This document shows positions 15,033 to 22,044 of a DNA stretch of 26,323 nt, piece after piece. The stretch spans positions 1-26,323 of the forward strand of contig JALUJS010000337.1 of the NCBI GenBank assembly GCA_027056825.1. The letters run 5' to 3'. The position numbers and the translations under genes were made by a program. A model generated the notes under the pieces. That model was not told the origin of the DNA. It saw only the letters and a program-made list of their open reading frames with translations, and ran no database searches. Positions within the stretch are counted from its first letter, which is position 1, and the number at the start of each line of letters is the position of its first letter. This stretch comes from Candidatus Krumholzibacteriia bacterium (GTDB taxonomy: Bacteria > Krumholzibacteriota > Krumholzibacteriia > LZORAL124-64-63).

Positions 15033-16123
15033 AGCAGTCCCTTCCTGGCGTATTTGTGGTAGGCGGCGCAGGCGCCCTCGCTGGAAACCATGGTGGCGCC
15101 CAGCGGGTGCAGCGGCGTGCATTCGGTGCCGAAGGCGGGGCACTCGGGCGGCTTCTTCAGGCCCTGCAGGATTTCCCCGGCGATGCACACCGCCGGTTCT
15201 TCAGGGTTGATGCCGCCCACCGCGAACTTCCTCTCCGCGTCGAAGGCGGCGAACTCGTCCCGGAGGCGCAGGCCGCTGCGCGGAATGGTTCCGATGCCCC
15301 GCCACTTGCGGTCGCATACGGTATACACCTCGTCCACCACGGCCCGCGCGGCGGGGTTGCCCTCTGTACGCACGGCTCGCCCGTAGGCGTTGACCACGCC
15401 GTGCTCGCCGCTTTCCAGCATGCGCACCGTCTGCAGGATGCCCCGCAGGATGTCCACCGGTTCGAACCCGGTGGGCACGATGGGCACGCGGTGGCGCGCG
15501 GCCAAGGGCTCGTACTCGGTGGTCCCCATGACGGCGCAGACGTGGCCGGCGGCCAAAAAGCCCTGCACCCGGTTGTTCGGCGCCGACAGGATCGCCTCCA
15601 TGGCCGGCGGCACCAGCACATGGCTGGTGATCTCGCTGAAGTTGGTCAACCCCTCGGCGGCGGCCTGCCGGACGGCCATGGCGTTGCCCGGGGCGGTGGT
15701 CTCGAATCCCACCGCGAGAAAGACCACCTCGCGGTCGGGGTTCTCCCGCGCCAGCTTCAGCGCCTCCAGGGGAGAGTACACCATGCGCACATCCCCGCCG
15801 CGTGACTTGATGCGGAACAGGTCGTCCCGGCTGCCGGGCACCCGTAGCATGTCGCCGAAGGAGGTGAAGATCACTCCGGGCTGTGCGGCGATGACAAGGG
15901 CGCGGTCGATGGTTTCCAGGGGTGTCACACACACGGGACAGCCGGGCCCGTGCACCAGGGTGATGGCATCGGGCAGCAACTGGTCCAGGCCGTGGCGCAT
16001 GATGGCGTGCGTCTGGCCGCCGCAGATTTCCATGATGGTCCACGGCCGGGTGACGGTGCGGGCGATCTCGTCCAGCAGCGCGCGGGCCAGCTCCGGGTCG
16101 CGGAATTCGGCGAGGTATTTCAT
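15029..16123 (-). CDS. hypD: Hydrogenase maturation protein HypD
   Basis: HypD is the 4Fe-4S scaffold that, with HypC, assembles the Fe(CN)2CO unit. Conserved motifs are MEICGGQTHAIMRHG, HGPGCPVCVTP and VGFETTAPGNAMA. C-terminal cluster cysteines lie in AVCIAGEILQG, PPECPAFGTECTPLHPLG and SEGACAAYHKY. The ATG at 16123 gives the standard N-terminus MKYLAEFRDPELA and overlaps the hypC stop (ATGA). The length of 364 aa matches the family. Coupling to hypC upstream and hypE downstream makes a compact three-gene operon. Confidence 0.97.
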   Translation of the reverse strand: MKYLAEFRDPELARALLDEIARTVTRPWTIMEICGGQTHAIMRHGLDQLLPDAITLVHGPGCPVCVTPLETIDRALVIAAQPGVIFTSFGDMLRVPGSRDDLFRIKSRGGDVRMVYSPLEALKLARENPDREVVFLAVGFETTAPGNAMAVRQAAAEGLTNFSEITSHVLVPPAMEAILSAPNNRVQGFLAAGHVCAVMGTTEYEPLAARHRVPIVPTGFEPVDILRGILQTVRMLESGEHGVVNAYGRAVRTEGNPAARAVVDEVYTVCDRKWRGIGTIPRSGLRLRDEFAAFDAERKFAVGGINPEEPAVCIAGEILQGLKKPPECPAFGTECTPLHPLGATMVSSEGACAAYHKYARKGLL

Positions 16124-16380
16124 GAGCCGGCCTCGGGTTCGGCGTCCGCTTCCATGAGGGCAGACAGACGGGTCAACTCGGCCAGGGAGGCCTGGGCCTC
16201 CTGCTCGTTCAGCACCTGCAGGGCGAACCCGGCGTGGACGATGACATAGTCGCCGATCTGCGCCTCGGGGGTGTAGGCCAGACAGGCCTCGTTGCGGGCT
16301 CCTGCGTAGTCGATGACGGCCATGGGCAGGGGCCCGTCGGTGCGGATTTCGAGAATCTTGCCGGGGATGGCGAGGCACAT
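16120..16380 (-). CDS. hypC: Hydrogenase maturation chaperone HypC
   Basis: HypC is a small chaperone that carries the iron-cyanide unit with HypD and delivers it to the large subunit. The N-terminus MCLAIPGKILEI, with the functional Cys2, is diagnostic. VIDYAGARNEACLAY and IGDYVIVHAGFALQVLNEQEA complete the OB-type barrel. The length of 86 aa is normal, with a slightly extended acidic tail. AGGAG lies 9 nt before the ATG at 16380. A sigma-70-like promoter upstream suggests it starts the hypCDE operon. Confidence 0.96.
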   Translation of the reverse strand: MCLAIPGKILEIRTDGPLPMAVIDYAGARNEACLAYTPEAQIGDYVIVHAGFALQVLNEQEAQASLAELTRLSALMEADAEPEAGS

Positions 16381-16437
16381 GGTCTGCTGCTCCTGGGCGA
16401 TGGCTTGCGAAGCTGTTAACTTGTTATCGTTCTGACC

Positions 16438-16466
16438 AATATAGAATATCGCGGGGTGTCGGACAA
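16438..16466 (-). promoter_or_regulatory. Sigma-70-like promoter of hypCDE
   Basis: On the minus strand TTGTCC (16466-16461) and TATATT (16443-16438) are separated by exactly 17 bp, about 58 bp upstream of the hypC start. GGTAACC, read on the minus strand at 16474-16468, sits 1 bp upstream of the -35. This is the same half-site that forms the inverted repeat at the regulator promoter (17321-17336). The surrounding sequence is AT-richer than the genes. Confidence 0.5.
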
Positions 16467-16597
16467 AGGTTACCGTGATTTGGGTCGGCGGGGATGCCAT
16501 GGTGATGAATTCTTGTTTTCAATAATCCACCCCCCGGGGGACCAACATCCTGGAAATCAGCACTTATTCGCCGATTGGCGGTCGTTTCGGTTACTCA

Positions 16598-16822
16598 TCA
16601 TTCTTCGTCCCCCGCCTCCCTGAGCAGGAATACTTCCTCCACGGGCACCCCGAATATGCGGGCGATCTTCAGGGCCAGCACCGCCGAGGGGGCGAATACC
16701 CCGCGCTCGATGGTGTTGATGGTCTTGCGCGAGACTCCCACCCTGTCGGCCAACTCGGCCTGGGTCCAGTTCCGCTCGGCCCGCAGAATCTTGAGACGGT
16801 TGGCCAGTTCCGGGTGGCCCAT
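16598..16822 (-). CDS. XRE-family helix-turn-helix regulator
   Basis: This 74-aa protein is essentially one Cro/CI-type HTH domain: NRLKILRAERNWTQAELADRVGVSRKTINTIERG, followed by PSAVLALKIARIFGVPVEEVF. It matches the small YozG-like regulators that are usually encoded beside an integral membrane protein. That arrangement is seen here, with the membrane gene ending 2 nt upstream. It probably binds the GTAACC-4-GGTTAC repeat at the shared promoter and represses the pair. Control of the flanking hyp operons is possible but only suggested by half-sites. The ATG at 16822 gives the usual N-terminus. Confidence 0.85.
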   Translation of the reverse strand: MGHPELANRLKILRAERNWTQAELADRVGVSRKTINTIERGVFAPSAVLALKIARIFGVPVEEVFLLREAGDEE

Positions 16823-16824
16823 GC

Positions 16825-17292
16825 TCAACCCCGATCCAGCCAGAGGAAGAACACGATGGGGGCGGTGACTCCCACCAGCAACAGGGTCAGCAGCAGCGCT
16901 TGGTCGGGGATGGTCACAAAGGGAGCCACCGCCACCCCGACCGCCACGCATATCAACAGCGCCACCCAACCCCGATAAACGGCCTGGTGCCTGAGCTGCC
17001 CAATTCGTTCGTCGTCCAGGCGTTCCCGCAGTTCGGGCCGGTTGCGGACCATGCGCTGAAAGCGGTTGTAACGCAGCATGAACCCCATCCAGAGCAAACC
17101 ACCAACCATGCCCAGCACCACCAGTATGGACCGGAGGGTGTGCGACAGGGCCGCAGGGGCCAAATCATCGAGGATCTGTGGCACGAACCACAGCAGGATG
17201 GTGATTACCAGGGCGATCATCAACCGCCGACGGGATCTCTCCAGGGCTTCGACCTGGTCATTGAGAGAGGGACCTGAAGCTTGGGGGGCCAT
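16825..17292 (-). CDS. Four-helix integral membrane protein co-encoded with the XRE regulator
   Basis: The 155-aa protein has four predicted transmembrane helices, near residues 24-42, 54-74, 107-124 and 131-151. A charged cytoplasmic loop in the middle contains LDDERIGQLRHQAVYRGW. That DERxxxL...A element and the pairing with a small XRE protein recall DUF2178-type membrane proteins, whose function is unknown. AGGAGG lies 8 nt before the ATG at 17292, a very strong ribosome-binding site, and a TTGACA promoter lies upstream. It may sense or sequester something that controls the regulator, but this is speculative. Confidence 0.7.
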   Translation of the reverse strand: MAPQASGPSLNDQVEALERSRRRLMIALVITILLWFVPQILDDLAPAALSHTLRSILVVLGMVGGLLWMGFMLRYNRFQRMVRNRPELRERLDDERIGQLRHQAVYRGWVALLICVAVGVAVAPFVTIPDQALLLTLLLVGVTAPIVFFLWLDRG

Positions 17293-17320
17293 GACGACAA
17301 CCTCCTGGGTGGCTTGTGTG

Positions 17321-17365
17321 GTAACCTATGGGTTACATAATGTCACCCTGAAGGGACTTTGTCAA
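17321..17365 (-). promoter_or_regulatory. Promoter and operator of the membrane protein/XRE pair
   Basis: On the minus strand a perfect TTGACA (17365-17360) is followed after 17 bp by CATTAT (17342-17337). Immediately downstream lies the inverted repeat GTAACC-CATA-GGTTAC (17336-17321), which would cover the transcription start. This is a classic repressor-operator position, and the likely ligand is the XRE protein encoded as the second gene of the unit. Confidence 0.6.
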
Positions 17366-17481
17366 GAGGGTTTTCTATGGACCGGGGGCGTGCTGTCGGG
17401 CGTTGAAAAATCTTCCCCGGGGGACCGATATGCCCGAATCCGGGGGGTATTTGGCAAATAGGAGCGGTTTTCAGAAGAGAC

Positions 17482-17497
17482 GTCCCCCTTGGGGGGT
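17482..17497 (-). terminator. GC-rich hairpin at the end of the ferredoxin gene
   Basis: CCCCC (17484-17488) and GGGGGG (17491-17496) form a tight stem that runs into the ferredoxin stop codon. On the minus strand it is followed by a pyrimidine-rich but not T-only stretch. It could be a weak terminator of the permease-hypB-hypF-ferredoxin transcript. Confidence 0.25.
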
Positions 17498-17793
17498 CAC
17501 GCCCCGCCCTTCAACTCTTCGAAAATTCCCGGCAGGTCTTCGGGCTTGACGCCCATCATCAACTCGCCGTCGGGATAGCGGATGGCCATGGGGCCCTGCT
17601 CGCAGCCGCCGATGCACCCGCTGGTGAAGACCCGGATCTTCCCTTCCAGTCCGGCGTCGCGGACCATCTGACGCAATTCCTCGCGCAATTCGGCGCCGCC
17701 GCGGTCGGCGCAGCAGGGTTTGGGGTGCCCATCGGGGCGCTTGTGAGTGCAGACGAAGATGGCCTGGGGAAAAGGGACGGGGAATTTCAGCAT
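17497..17793 (-). CDS. Thioredoxin-like [2Fe-2S] ferredoxin
   Basis: This small soluble electron carrier resembles the thioredoxin-fold [2Fe-2S] ferredoxins (NuoE C-terminal-type and Aquifex Fd family). The sequence reads AIFVCTHKRPDGHPKPCCAD, then a long helix and RVFTSGCIGGCEQGPMAIRY, giving the usual ligand set of one or two cysteines in the first loop and C...C in SGCIGGC. GVKPEDLPGIFEE is the typical end. GGAG lies 6 nt before the ATG at 17793, giving 98 aa; an ATG at 17814 lacks a ribosome-binding site. It lies about 60 nt downstream of hypF on the same strand. It may serve the hydrogenase or its maturation; a partner cannot be named. Confidence 0.82.
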   Translation of the reverse strand: MLKFPVPFPQAIFVCTHKRPDGHPKPCCADRGGAELREELRQMVRDAGLEGKIRVFTSGCIGGCEQGPMAIRYPDGELMMGVKPEDLPGIFEELKGGA

Positions 17794-17856
17794 GGAGTTC
17801 TCCGGGTGGGTCATGGGTTCACGGGAATGTTATGCGGAACAAGATAACAAGAACGA

Positions 17857-20196
17857 TCAACTCCGCATCTCGCCACAGCGCCGGGCGAGGACGGCGCGGG
17901 CGATGACGGCCTGTCCCAGGGCCACCGCGCCGTCGCCCGGCGGCAGATCCACTGGACGCAGTATCTCCAGGCCGGACGCCTCCAGGGCGCGCAACATGAG
18001 GGTCAGGAGGATCTCGTTCTGGAACACGCCGCCGCCCAGGACCACGGTCCGCAGACCCGCGGCATGTGCGACGGCCACGGTCGCGGCGCGCAGGCGGTCG
18101 CATAGGGTGCGGTGGAAACGGGCGCTGACTTCGGCGGCTTCTGCGCCGGTGGCCAGAGCCTCGGCGCAGGCCCGCACCAGGTCCGCAGCGGGAATGATGT
18201 CGCCGTCCAGGTCGGGCCCGTCCAGCGGAAAGGGCTCGGCGGCCGCGGCCTCGTCAGTTGTGGTCAGGGCCATGAACTCGATGGCGGCCTGGGCCTCGTA
18301 GGCGACTTCGTCCCAGCGCCCGGTCAGGGCGGCTGCGGCGTCGAACAGGCGGCCGCAGCTGCTGGTCAGCGGGCAGTTCACATCCTTGGCGATCATCTCC
18401 AGGATCTGCGCCACGGGCCGGCGCCCGGCAAACGGCAAGGTGGGCCAGGTAGCAGGATCGGGCCCGAACGATCGCTCCAGCCAGGCGACCGCCGTGCGCC
18501 AAGGCTGTCTGACGGCGGCGTCCCCGCCCGGCAACGGAATGGTCTCCAGGTGGGCGGCGCGCGTGAACCCTGCGGCATCACCCACGAGGATCTCCCCGCC
18601 CCAGATGGTACTGTCCGTGCCGTACCCGGTGCCGTCGAGGATCAGGCCCACGGCCGGTCCGGGGTGTCCGTGTTCGGCCAGGACCGCCGCCAGGTGGGCA
18701 TGGTGGTGCTGGACGGGAATCAATTCCAGATTCGGATCCTCCGTGGGACGCCGGCGCGCCCACTGGGTGCTGAAGTAGCCCGGATGCATATCGTGAACTA
18801 TGTAGCGCGGTTCGCATTCCAATACGCCGGTCAGCGTAGCGATGGTCTCGGCGAAGAACGCGTTGGTCTGCAGGTTCTCCAGATCGCCCACATGGGGGCT
18901 CAGGAAGGCGCGGTCCTCCTTCAACACGCAGATGGTGTTCTTCAGCTCGGGGCCGACCGCCAGCACCGCCGGACCCTCGCGGTTGATCCGCAGCAGCACG
19001 GGCACCGGGGCGTAGCCGCGGCTGCGGCGGAAGAACACCGGCTCGTTGTCACTGGGCAGGACCTGCAGCACCGAGTCGTCGGCCCGGCGCACGATGTCCC
19101 GGTCGTGCAGCAGCCAGCCGTCGGCGATGCCGCCGAGCCGCGTGCGGGCCTCGTCGTTGTCCAGGCAGATGGGTTCGCTGCCGGCGTTGCCGCTGGTCAT
19201 CACCAGGGTGTGGACGCCGTGGTCGGCGAGGGCATCGAAGAGCAGGTGATGCAGGGGCGTGTATGGCAGCATGACGCCCAGCCGCCGGTGGCCCGCGGCC
19301 ACCGCTTCGGCCACGGGGGCGCCGGCAAGCCGTTCCAACAGCACGATGGGGGCCTGGGGCGACTGCAGGACAGCCTCTTCCGCTACACTGACCGTGCATA
19401 ACATGCGGCATGTGGATATCGAGTTCGTCATAACAGCCAGCGGCTTGGCTTCGCGCCGCTTGCGCTCCCGCAGGCGGACCACGGCGGCCTGGTCGTCCGC
19501 CCGCACCGCCAGGTGGAATCCCCCGAGACCCTTGATCGCCAGGATGTTGCCGCCGGCCAGCAGGGCGGCGGCAGCGGCCAGGGGCTCGCCGTTCACGGTA
19601 CCGTTCACGGCGCCGTCCCCATCCTCCAGCCACAGCTTCGGCCCGCATACCGGGCAGGCGTTGGGCTGGGCGTGGAAACGCCGGTCGCGGGGGTCTGCGT
19701 ACTCGCGCCGGCAGTCGGGGCACATCTCGAAACGCGCCATGGAGGTGTACGGCCGGTCGTAGGGGATGCGCTGGATGATGGTCCAGCGCGGTCCGCAGTT
19801 GGTGCAGTTGGTGAAGGGATAGCCATGGCGGCGGTCGCCGGGGTCGCGGATCTCGCGCAGGCAGTCGGCGCAGGTTGCCACATCGGGGGGGATCAGGGTG
19901 CTGGTGCCCGCGGTGTTCACCGAGGGTGTTATCAAGAACTCGGTAGCGGGCCCGGGGGCGATCTCGGCCGCATCCACCGAGACGATGCGGGACAGCGGCG
20001 GGGCCTCACTGCGCAGGCGCGCGGCGAAGCGGTCCAGCTCGGCCGCCGGCCCCTGGATTTCGATGACCACGCCCTCGCTGGTGTTGGTCACGAAACCGGT
20101 CAGGCCGAGGGACTCGGCCAGGTTGAAGACGAAGGGGCGGAAACCCACCCCCTGTACGATGCCGTTGACCAGGAGTCTGCGCCGCACATCGGCCAT
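17857..20196 (-). CDS. hypF: Carbamoyltransferase HypF
   Basis: HypF makes carbamoyl-adenylate from carbamoyl phosphate and ATP and transfers the carbamoyl group to HypE. All domains are present: acylphosphatase-like (GIVQGVGFRPFV...VTNTSEG, residues about 5-92), two CxxC...CxxC zinc fingers (CADC...CTNCG and CPDC...CPVCG), a YrdC-like domain (AIKGLGGFHLAVRADD), and a Kae1-like domain with HHHAHLAAVLAEHG, LDGTGYGTD, SSCGRLFDAAAAL and LGGGVFQN. At 779 aa it is full length. ATG 20196 or GTG 20202 are both possible starts; neither has a strong ribosome-binding site. It follows hypB by about 10 nt and is probably coupled to it. Confidence 0.96.
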   Translation of the reverse strand: MADVRRRLLVNGIVQGVGFRPFVFNLAESLGLTGFVTNTSEGVVIEIQGPAAELDRFAARLRSEAPPLSRIVSVDAAEIAPGPATEFLITPSVNTAGTSTLIPPDVATCADCLREIRDPGDRRHGYPFTNCTNCGPRWTIIQRIPYDRPYTSMARFEMCPDCRREYADPRDRRFHAQPNACPVCGPKLWLEDGDGAVNGTVNGEPLAAAAALLAGGNILAIKGLGGFHLAVRADDQAAVVRLRERKRREAKPLAVMTNSISTCRMLCTVSVAEEAVLQSPQAPIVLLERLAGAPVAEAVAAGHRRLGVMLPYTPLHHLLFDALADHGVHTLVMTSGNAGSEPICLDNDEARTRLGGIADGWLLHDRDIVRRADDSVLQVLPSDNEPVFFRRSRGYAPVPVLLRINREGPAVLAVGPELKNTICVLKEDRAFLSPHVGDLENLQTNAFFAETIATLTGVLECEPRYIVHDMHPGYFSTQWARRRPTEDPNLELIPVQHHHAHLAAVLAEHGHPGPAVGLILDGTGYGTDSTIWGGEILVGDAAGFTRAAHLETIPLPGGDAAVRQPWRTAVAWLERSFGPDPATWPTLPFAGRRPVAQILEMIAKDVNCPLTSSCGRLFDAAAALTGRWDEVAYEAQAAIEFMALTTTDEAAAAEPFPLDGPDLDGDIIPAADLVRACAEALATGAEAAEVSARFHRTLCDRLRAATVAVAHAAGLRTVVLGGGVFQNEILLTLMLRALEASGLEILRPVDLPPGDGAVALGQAVIARAVLARRCGEMRS

Positions 20197-20206
20197 GGGC
20201 ACGGGG

Positions 20207-21079
20207 TCAGGTTCCGCACCGGTCGCGCAGCCACGCGATCCACGCGTCCAGGCCCTCGCCCGTGGTGGCCGAGACCTGCAGGAATTCCAGCCGGGGATTC
20301 ACGCGACGCGCGGCGTCCACGCAAGCGTCCACGTCGAAATCCACATACGGCAACAGGTCGATCTTGTTGATCAGGCACAGCGCCGACTCGGCGAACATGT
20401 TGGGGTACTTCAAAGGCTTATCGGCGCCTTCGGTGACGCTGATGATCACGACCTTGGCCGCCTCGCCCAGGTCGAACAGGGCGGGGCAGACGAGGTTGCC
20501 TACGTTCTCGATCATCACCAGGGATCCGTCCGGCGGATCCAACTCGTCGCAGGCCCTACGGATCATCTGCGCATCCAGGTGGCAGCCGTTGCCGGTGTTG
20601 ACCTGCATCACCGCGGCGCCGGTGGCGGCGATGCGGTCGGCGTCGTTCATGGTCTGCTGGTCGCCCTCGACAACGGCCACGGGCGGCCGGCCCTCCAGCA
20701 TGGCGATGGTCTTTTCCAGCAGGGTGGTCTTGCCCGAGCCGGGGGAGGATACCAGGTTCAGCGCGGTGATCCGCTTGGCCTCGAACCAGCCGCGATTGCG
20801 TTCGGCCAGCAGGTTGTTCTGCAGCAGCACATCCTGCTCCACGGCGAGGGTCCGCGAACCGGTCCCGTGGTCATGGTCGTGCGGATGCTCATGGCCGTGC
20901 GCGTGCTCATGGTCGTGGTGGTGGCCATGCGCGTGATCGTGGTGATGATGCGCGTGATCGTGCCCGTGATCATGACAATGGGAATGGTCATGAGCGTGGT
21001 GATGGTGATGATGCTCCTCGCCCGGTTTGCGGAAGGTCACCGCGTCGGCGGGCTGGTTGCAGCCGCAGGTATCACACAT
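20207..21079 (-). CDS. hypB: Nickel-storing GTPase HypB with long His-rich region
   Basis: HypB is the GTPase that delivers nickel to the large subunit. The 290-aa protein starts MCDTCGC, the N-terminal high-affinity nickel motif also known in E. coli HypB. A His-rich stretch follows at residues 23-71, with 30 histidines in 49 positions. The GTPase domain carries SSPGSGKTTLLEKT (P-loop), VEGDQQTMNDADRI, NTGNGCHLDA (metal-site Cys-His), ENVGNLVCPA and NKIDLL. The His-rich part implies nickel storage, as in Bradyrhizobium HypB. The ATG at 21079 is preceded by AGGAGG at 10 nt. The permease stop lies 29 nt upstream. No hypA partner was found in the window. Confidence 0.96.
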   Translation of the reverse strand: MCDTCGCNQPADAVTFRKPGEEHHHHHHAHDHSHCHDHGHDHAHHHHDHAHGHHHDHEHAHGHEHPHDHDHGTGSRTLAVEQDVLLQNNLLAERNRGWFEAKRITALNLVSSPGSGKTTLLEKTIAMLEGRPPVAVVEGDQQTMNDADRIAATGAAVMQVNTGNGCHLDAQMIRRACDELDPPDGSLVMIENVGNLVCPALFDLGEAAKVVIISVTEGADKPLKYPNMFAESALCLINKIDLLPYVDFDVDACVDAARRVNPRLEFLQVSATTGEGLDAWIAWLRDRCGT

Positions 21080-21108
21080 ATCGCGTCGTCCTCCTGTTTC
21101 GGCCCAGT

Positions 21109-21819
21109 CTACAGACCCAGGAACTGGATGGCCAGCCCGCTGGCGCAGATGGCGAAGCCGGCCAGGGCGTGGGTGTAGCGTTCCATGCGGGCGGCCGGCA
21201 GCAGGCGGAAGCCGCGGTCGGCCAGAAAGACCATGGCCACCATGGTGGAGATGGTCACGGCCGAGAAGATCGCCGTCACCAGGATCAGGCCGGCGACGTT
21301 GTGGCGGGCGGCCGGATACATCAGGATGGGAATGAGCGGTTCGCAGGGCCCCAGCACGAAGATGATGAACAGCACCCACGGCGTGAGGGTCTTGCCCTCC
21401 CGGGCGTGCACGTGTCCGTGATCATGGTGGTGGGTATGCGTGTGCTCGTGCACCGTCCCGTCAGCGTGGGTGTGCAGATGGGTGTGGGGTTTGTTCTTCC
21501 ACGCCCGGCGCAGGCCCCAGACCATGTACAACAGTCCGAAGGAAATCAGCAACCAGGCGGCGATGTTCCCGCGCACGCCCTCGATGATCTCCAGCTTGCC
21601 GACCGCCACGCCCAGACCGATGCCGGCCAGACCCAGCACAACCGAGCTCATCACGTGGCCCACGCCGCACAGCGCGGTGATGCCAAGGGCCTTGCCCAGC
21701 GGCCACTTGCGCGCCTTGCTCAGCACGATGAAGGGGAGGTAGTGATCCGGCCCGGTGATCGTGTGCAGGAAGCCGATACTGGCTGCGGTGACGGCCAGGA
21801 TGCCAACGGATGTATCCAT
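21109..21819 (-). CDS. NicO/UreH-like nickel permease with His-rich loop
   Basis: The 236-aa integral membrane protein has about six transmembrane helices. The first carries GFLHTITGPDHYLPF (His19, Asp25, His26), a variant of the HxxxxDH nickel signature of NiCoT/UreH-type transporters. The middle cytoplasmic or periplasmic loop, residues 112-138, contains 13 histidines. The helix after it has LGPCEPLIPILMYPA, a family-conserved segment. It most likely imports Ni2+ for the hydrogenase, since it is the first gene of an operon with hypB and hypF; export, as in RcnA, cannot be excluded. GGAGGAGA lies just before the ATG at 21819, and a near-consensus promoter lies about 165 bp further upstream. 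Confidence 0.82.
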   Translation of the reverse strand: MDTSVGILAVTAASIGFLHTITGPDHYLPFIVLSKARKWPLGKALGITALCGVGHVMSSVVLGLAGIGLGVAVGKLEIIEGVRGNIAAWLLISFGLLYMVWGLRRAWKNKPHTHLHTHADGTVHEHTHTHHHDHGHVHAREGKTLTPWVLFIIFVLGPCEPLIPILMYPAARHNVAGLILVTAIFSAVTISTMVAMVFLADRGFRLLPAARMERYTHALAGFAICASGLAIQFLGL

Positions 21820-21979
21820 TTGTCTCCTCCGGATTCAGGCTTGACAAAAAAATAACAAATATTTCGGGTTTATCCAGATTTTTTCGCGGACCGGGAAAAG
21901 GCCGTGGAGGGGAGGTATGAATTTCCTTGCTGGACGGTTTCTCACGTGACGCAGTTTGTGGATCGGTAAATCAATTTCT
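21820..21979 (-). promoter_or_regulatory. About 160-nt leader of the permease-hypB-hypF transcript
   Basis: Between the predicted promoter (21986-22013) and the permease start lies an untranslated leader of about 160 nt. It contains the palindrome TCACGTGA (21942-21949), a purine/pyrimidine-biased patch and an AT-rich stretch at 21841-21890. I cannot match it to the NiCo riboswitch consensus. It may hold an operator or an RNA control element. Confidence 0.35.
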
Positions 21980-21985
21980 GACATA

Positions 21986-22013
21986 ATTATTCAATCAAGT
22001 GCAAGTTTGTCAA
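21986..22013 (-). promoter_or_regulatory. Near-consensus sigma-70 promoter of the permease-hypB-hypF operon
   Basis: On the minus strand a perfect TTGACA (22013-22008) and AATAAT (21991-21986, five of six consensus bases) are separated by 16 bp in an AT-rich segment between two minus-strand genes. A GGTAAC half-site occurs at 22033-22038, 19 bp upstream of the -35. Confidence 0.6.
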
Positions 22014-22044
22014 TCATCGGGCTGAAGGTGGGGGTAACGAAAAT

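Noticed and set aside
16532..17426. Identical 12-mer CCCCGGGGGACC at 16532-16543 and 17415-17426 flanking the XRE/membrane gene pair
   Set aside because: It might suggest ends of an inserted cassette. However, the repeat is short and GC-only in GC-rich DNA, there is no recombinase, and the flanks differ.
21841..21870. Plus-strand TTGACA at 21841 as a promoter
   Set aside because: No -10 element lies at a proper distance and no plus-strand gene follows until 22913.
21820..21979. NiCo or cobalamin riboswitch in the permease leader
   Set aside because: I could not find the conserved core elements of either class. It is kept only as an unexplained leader.
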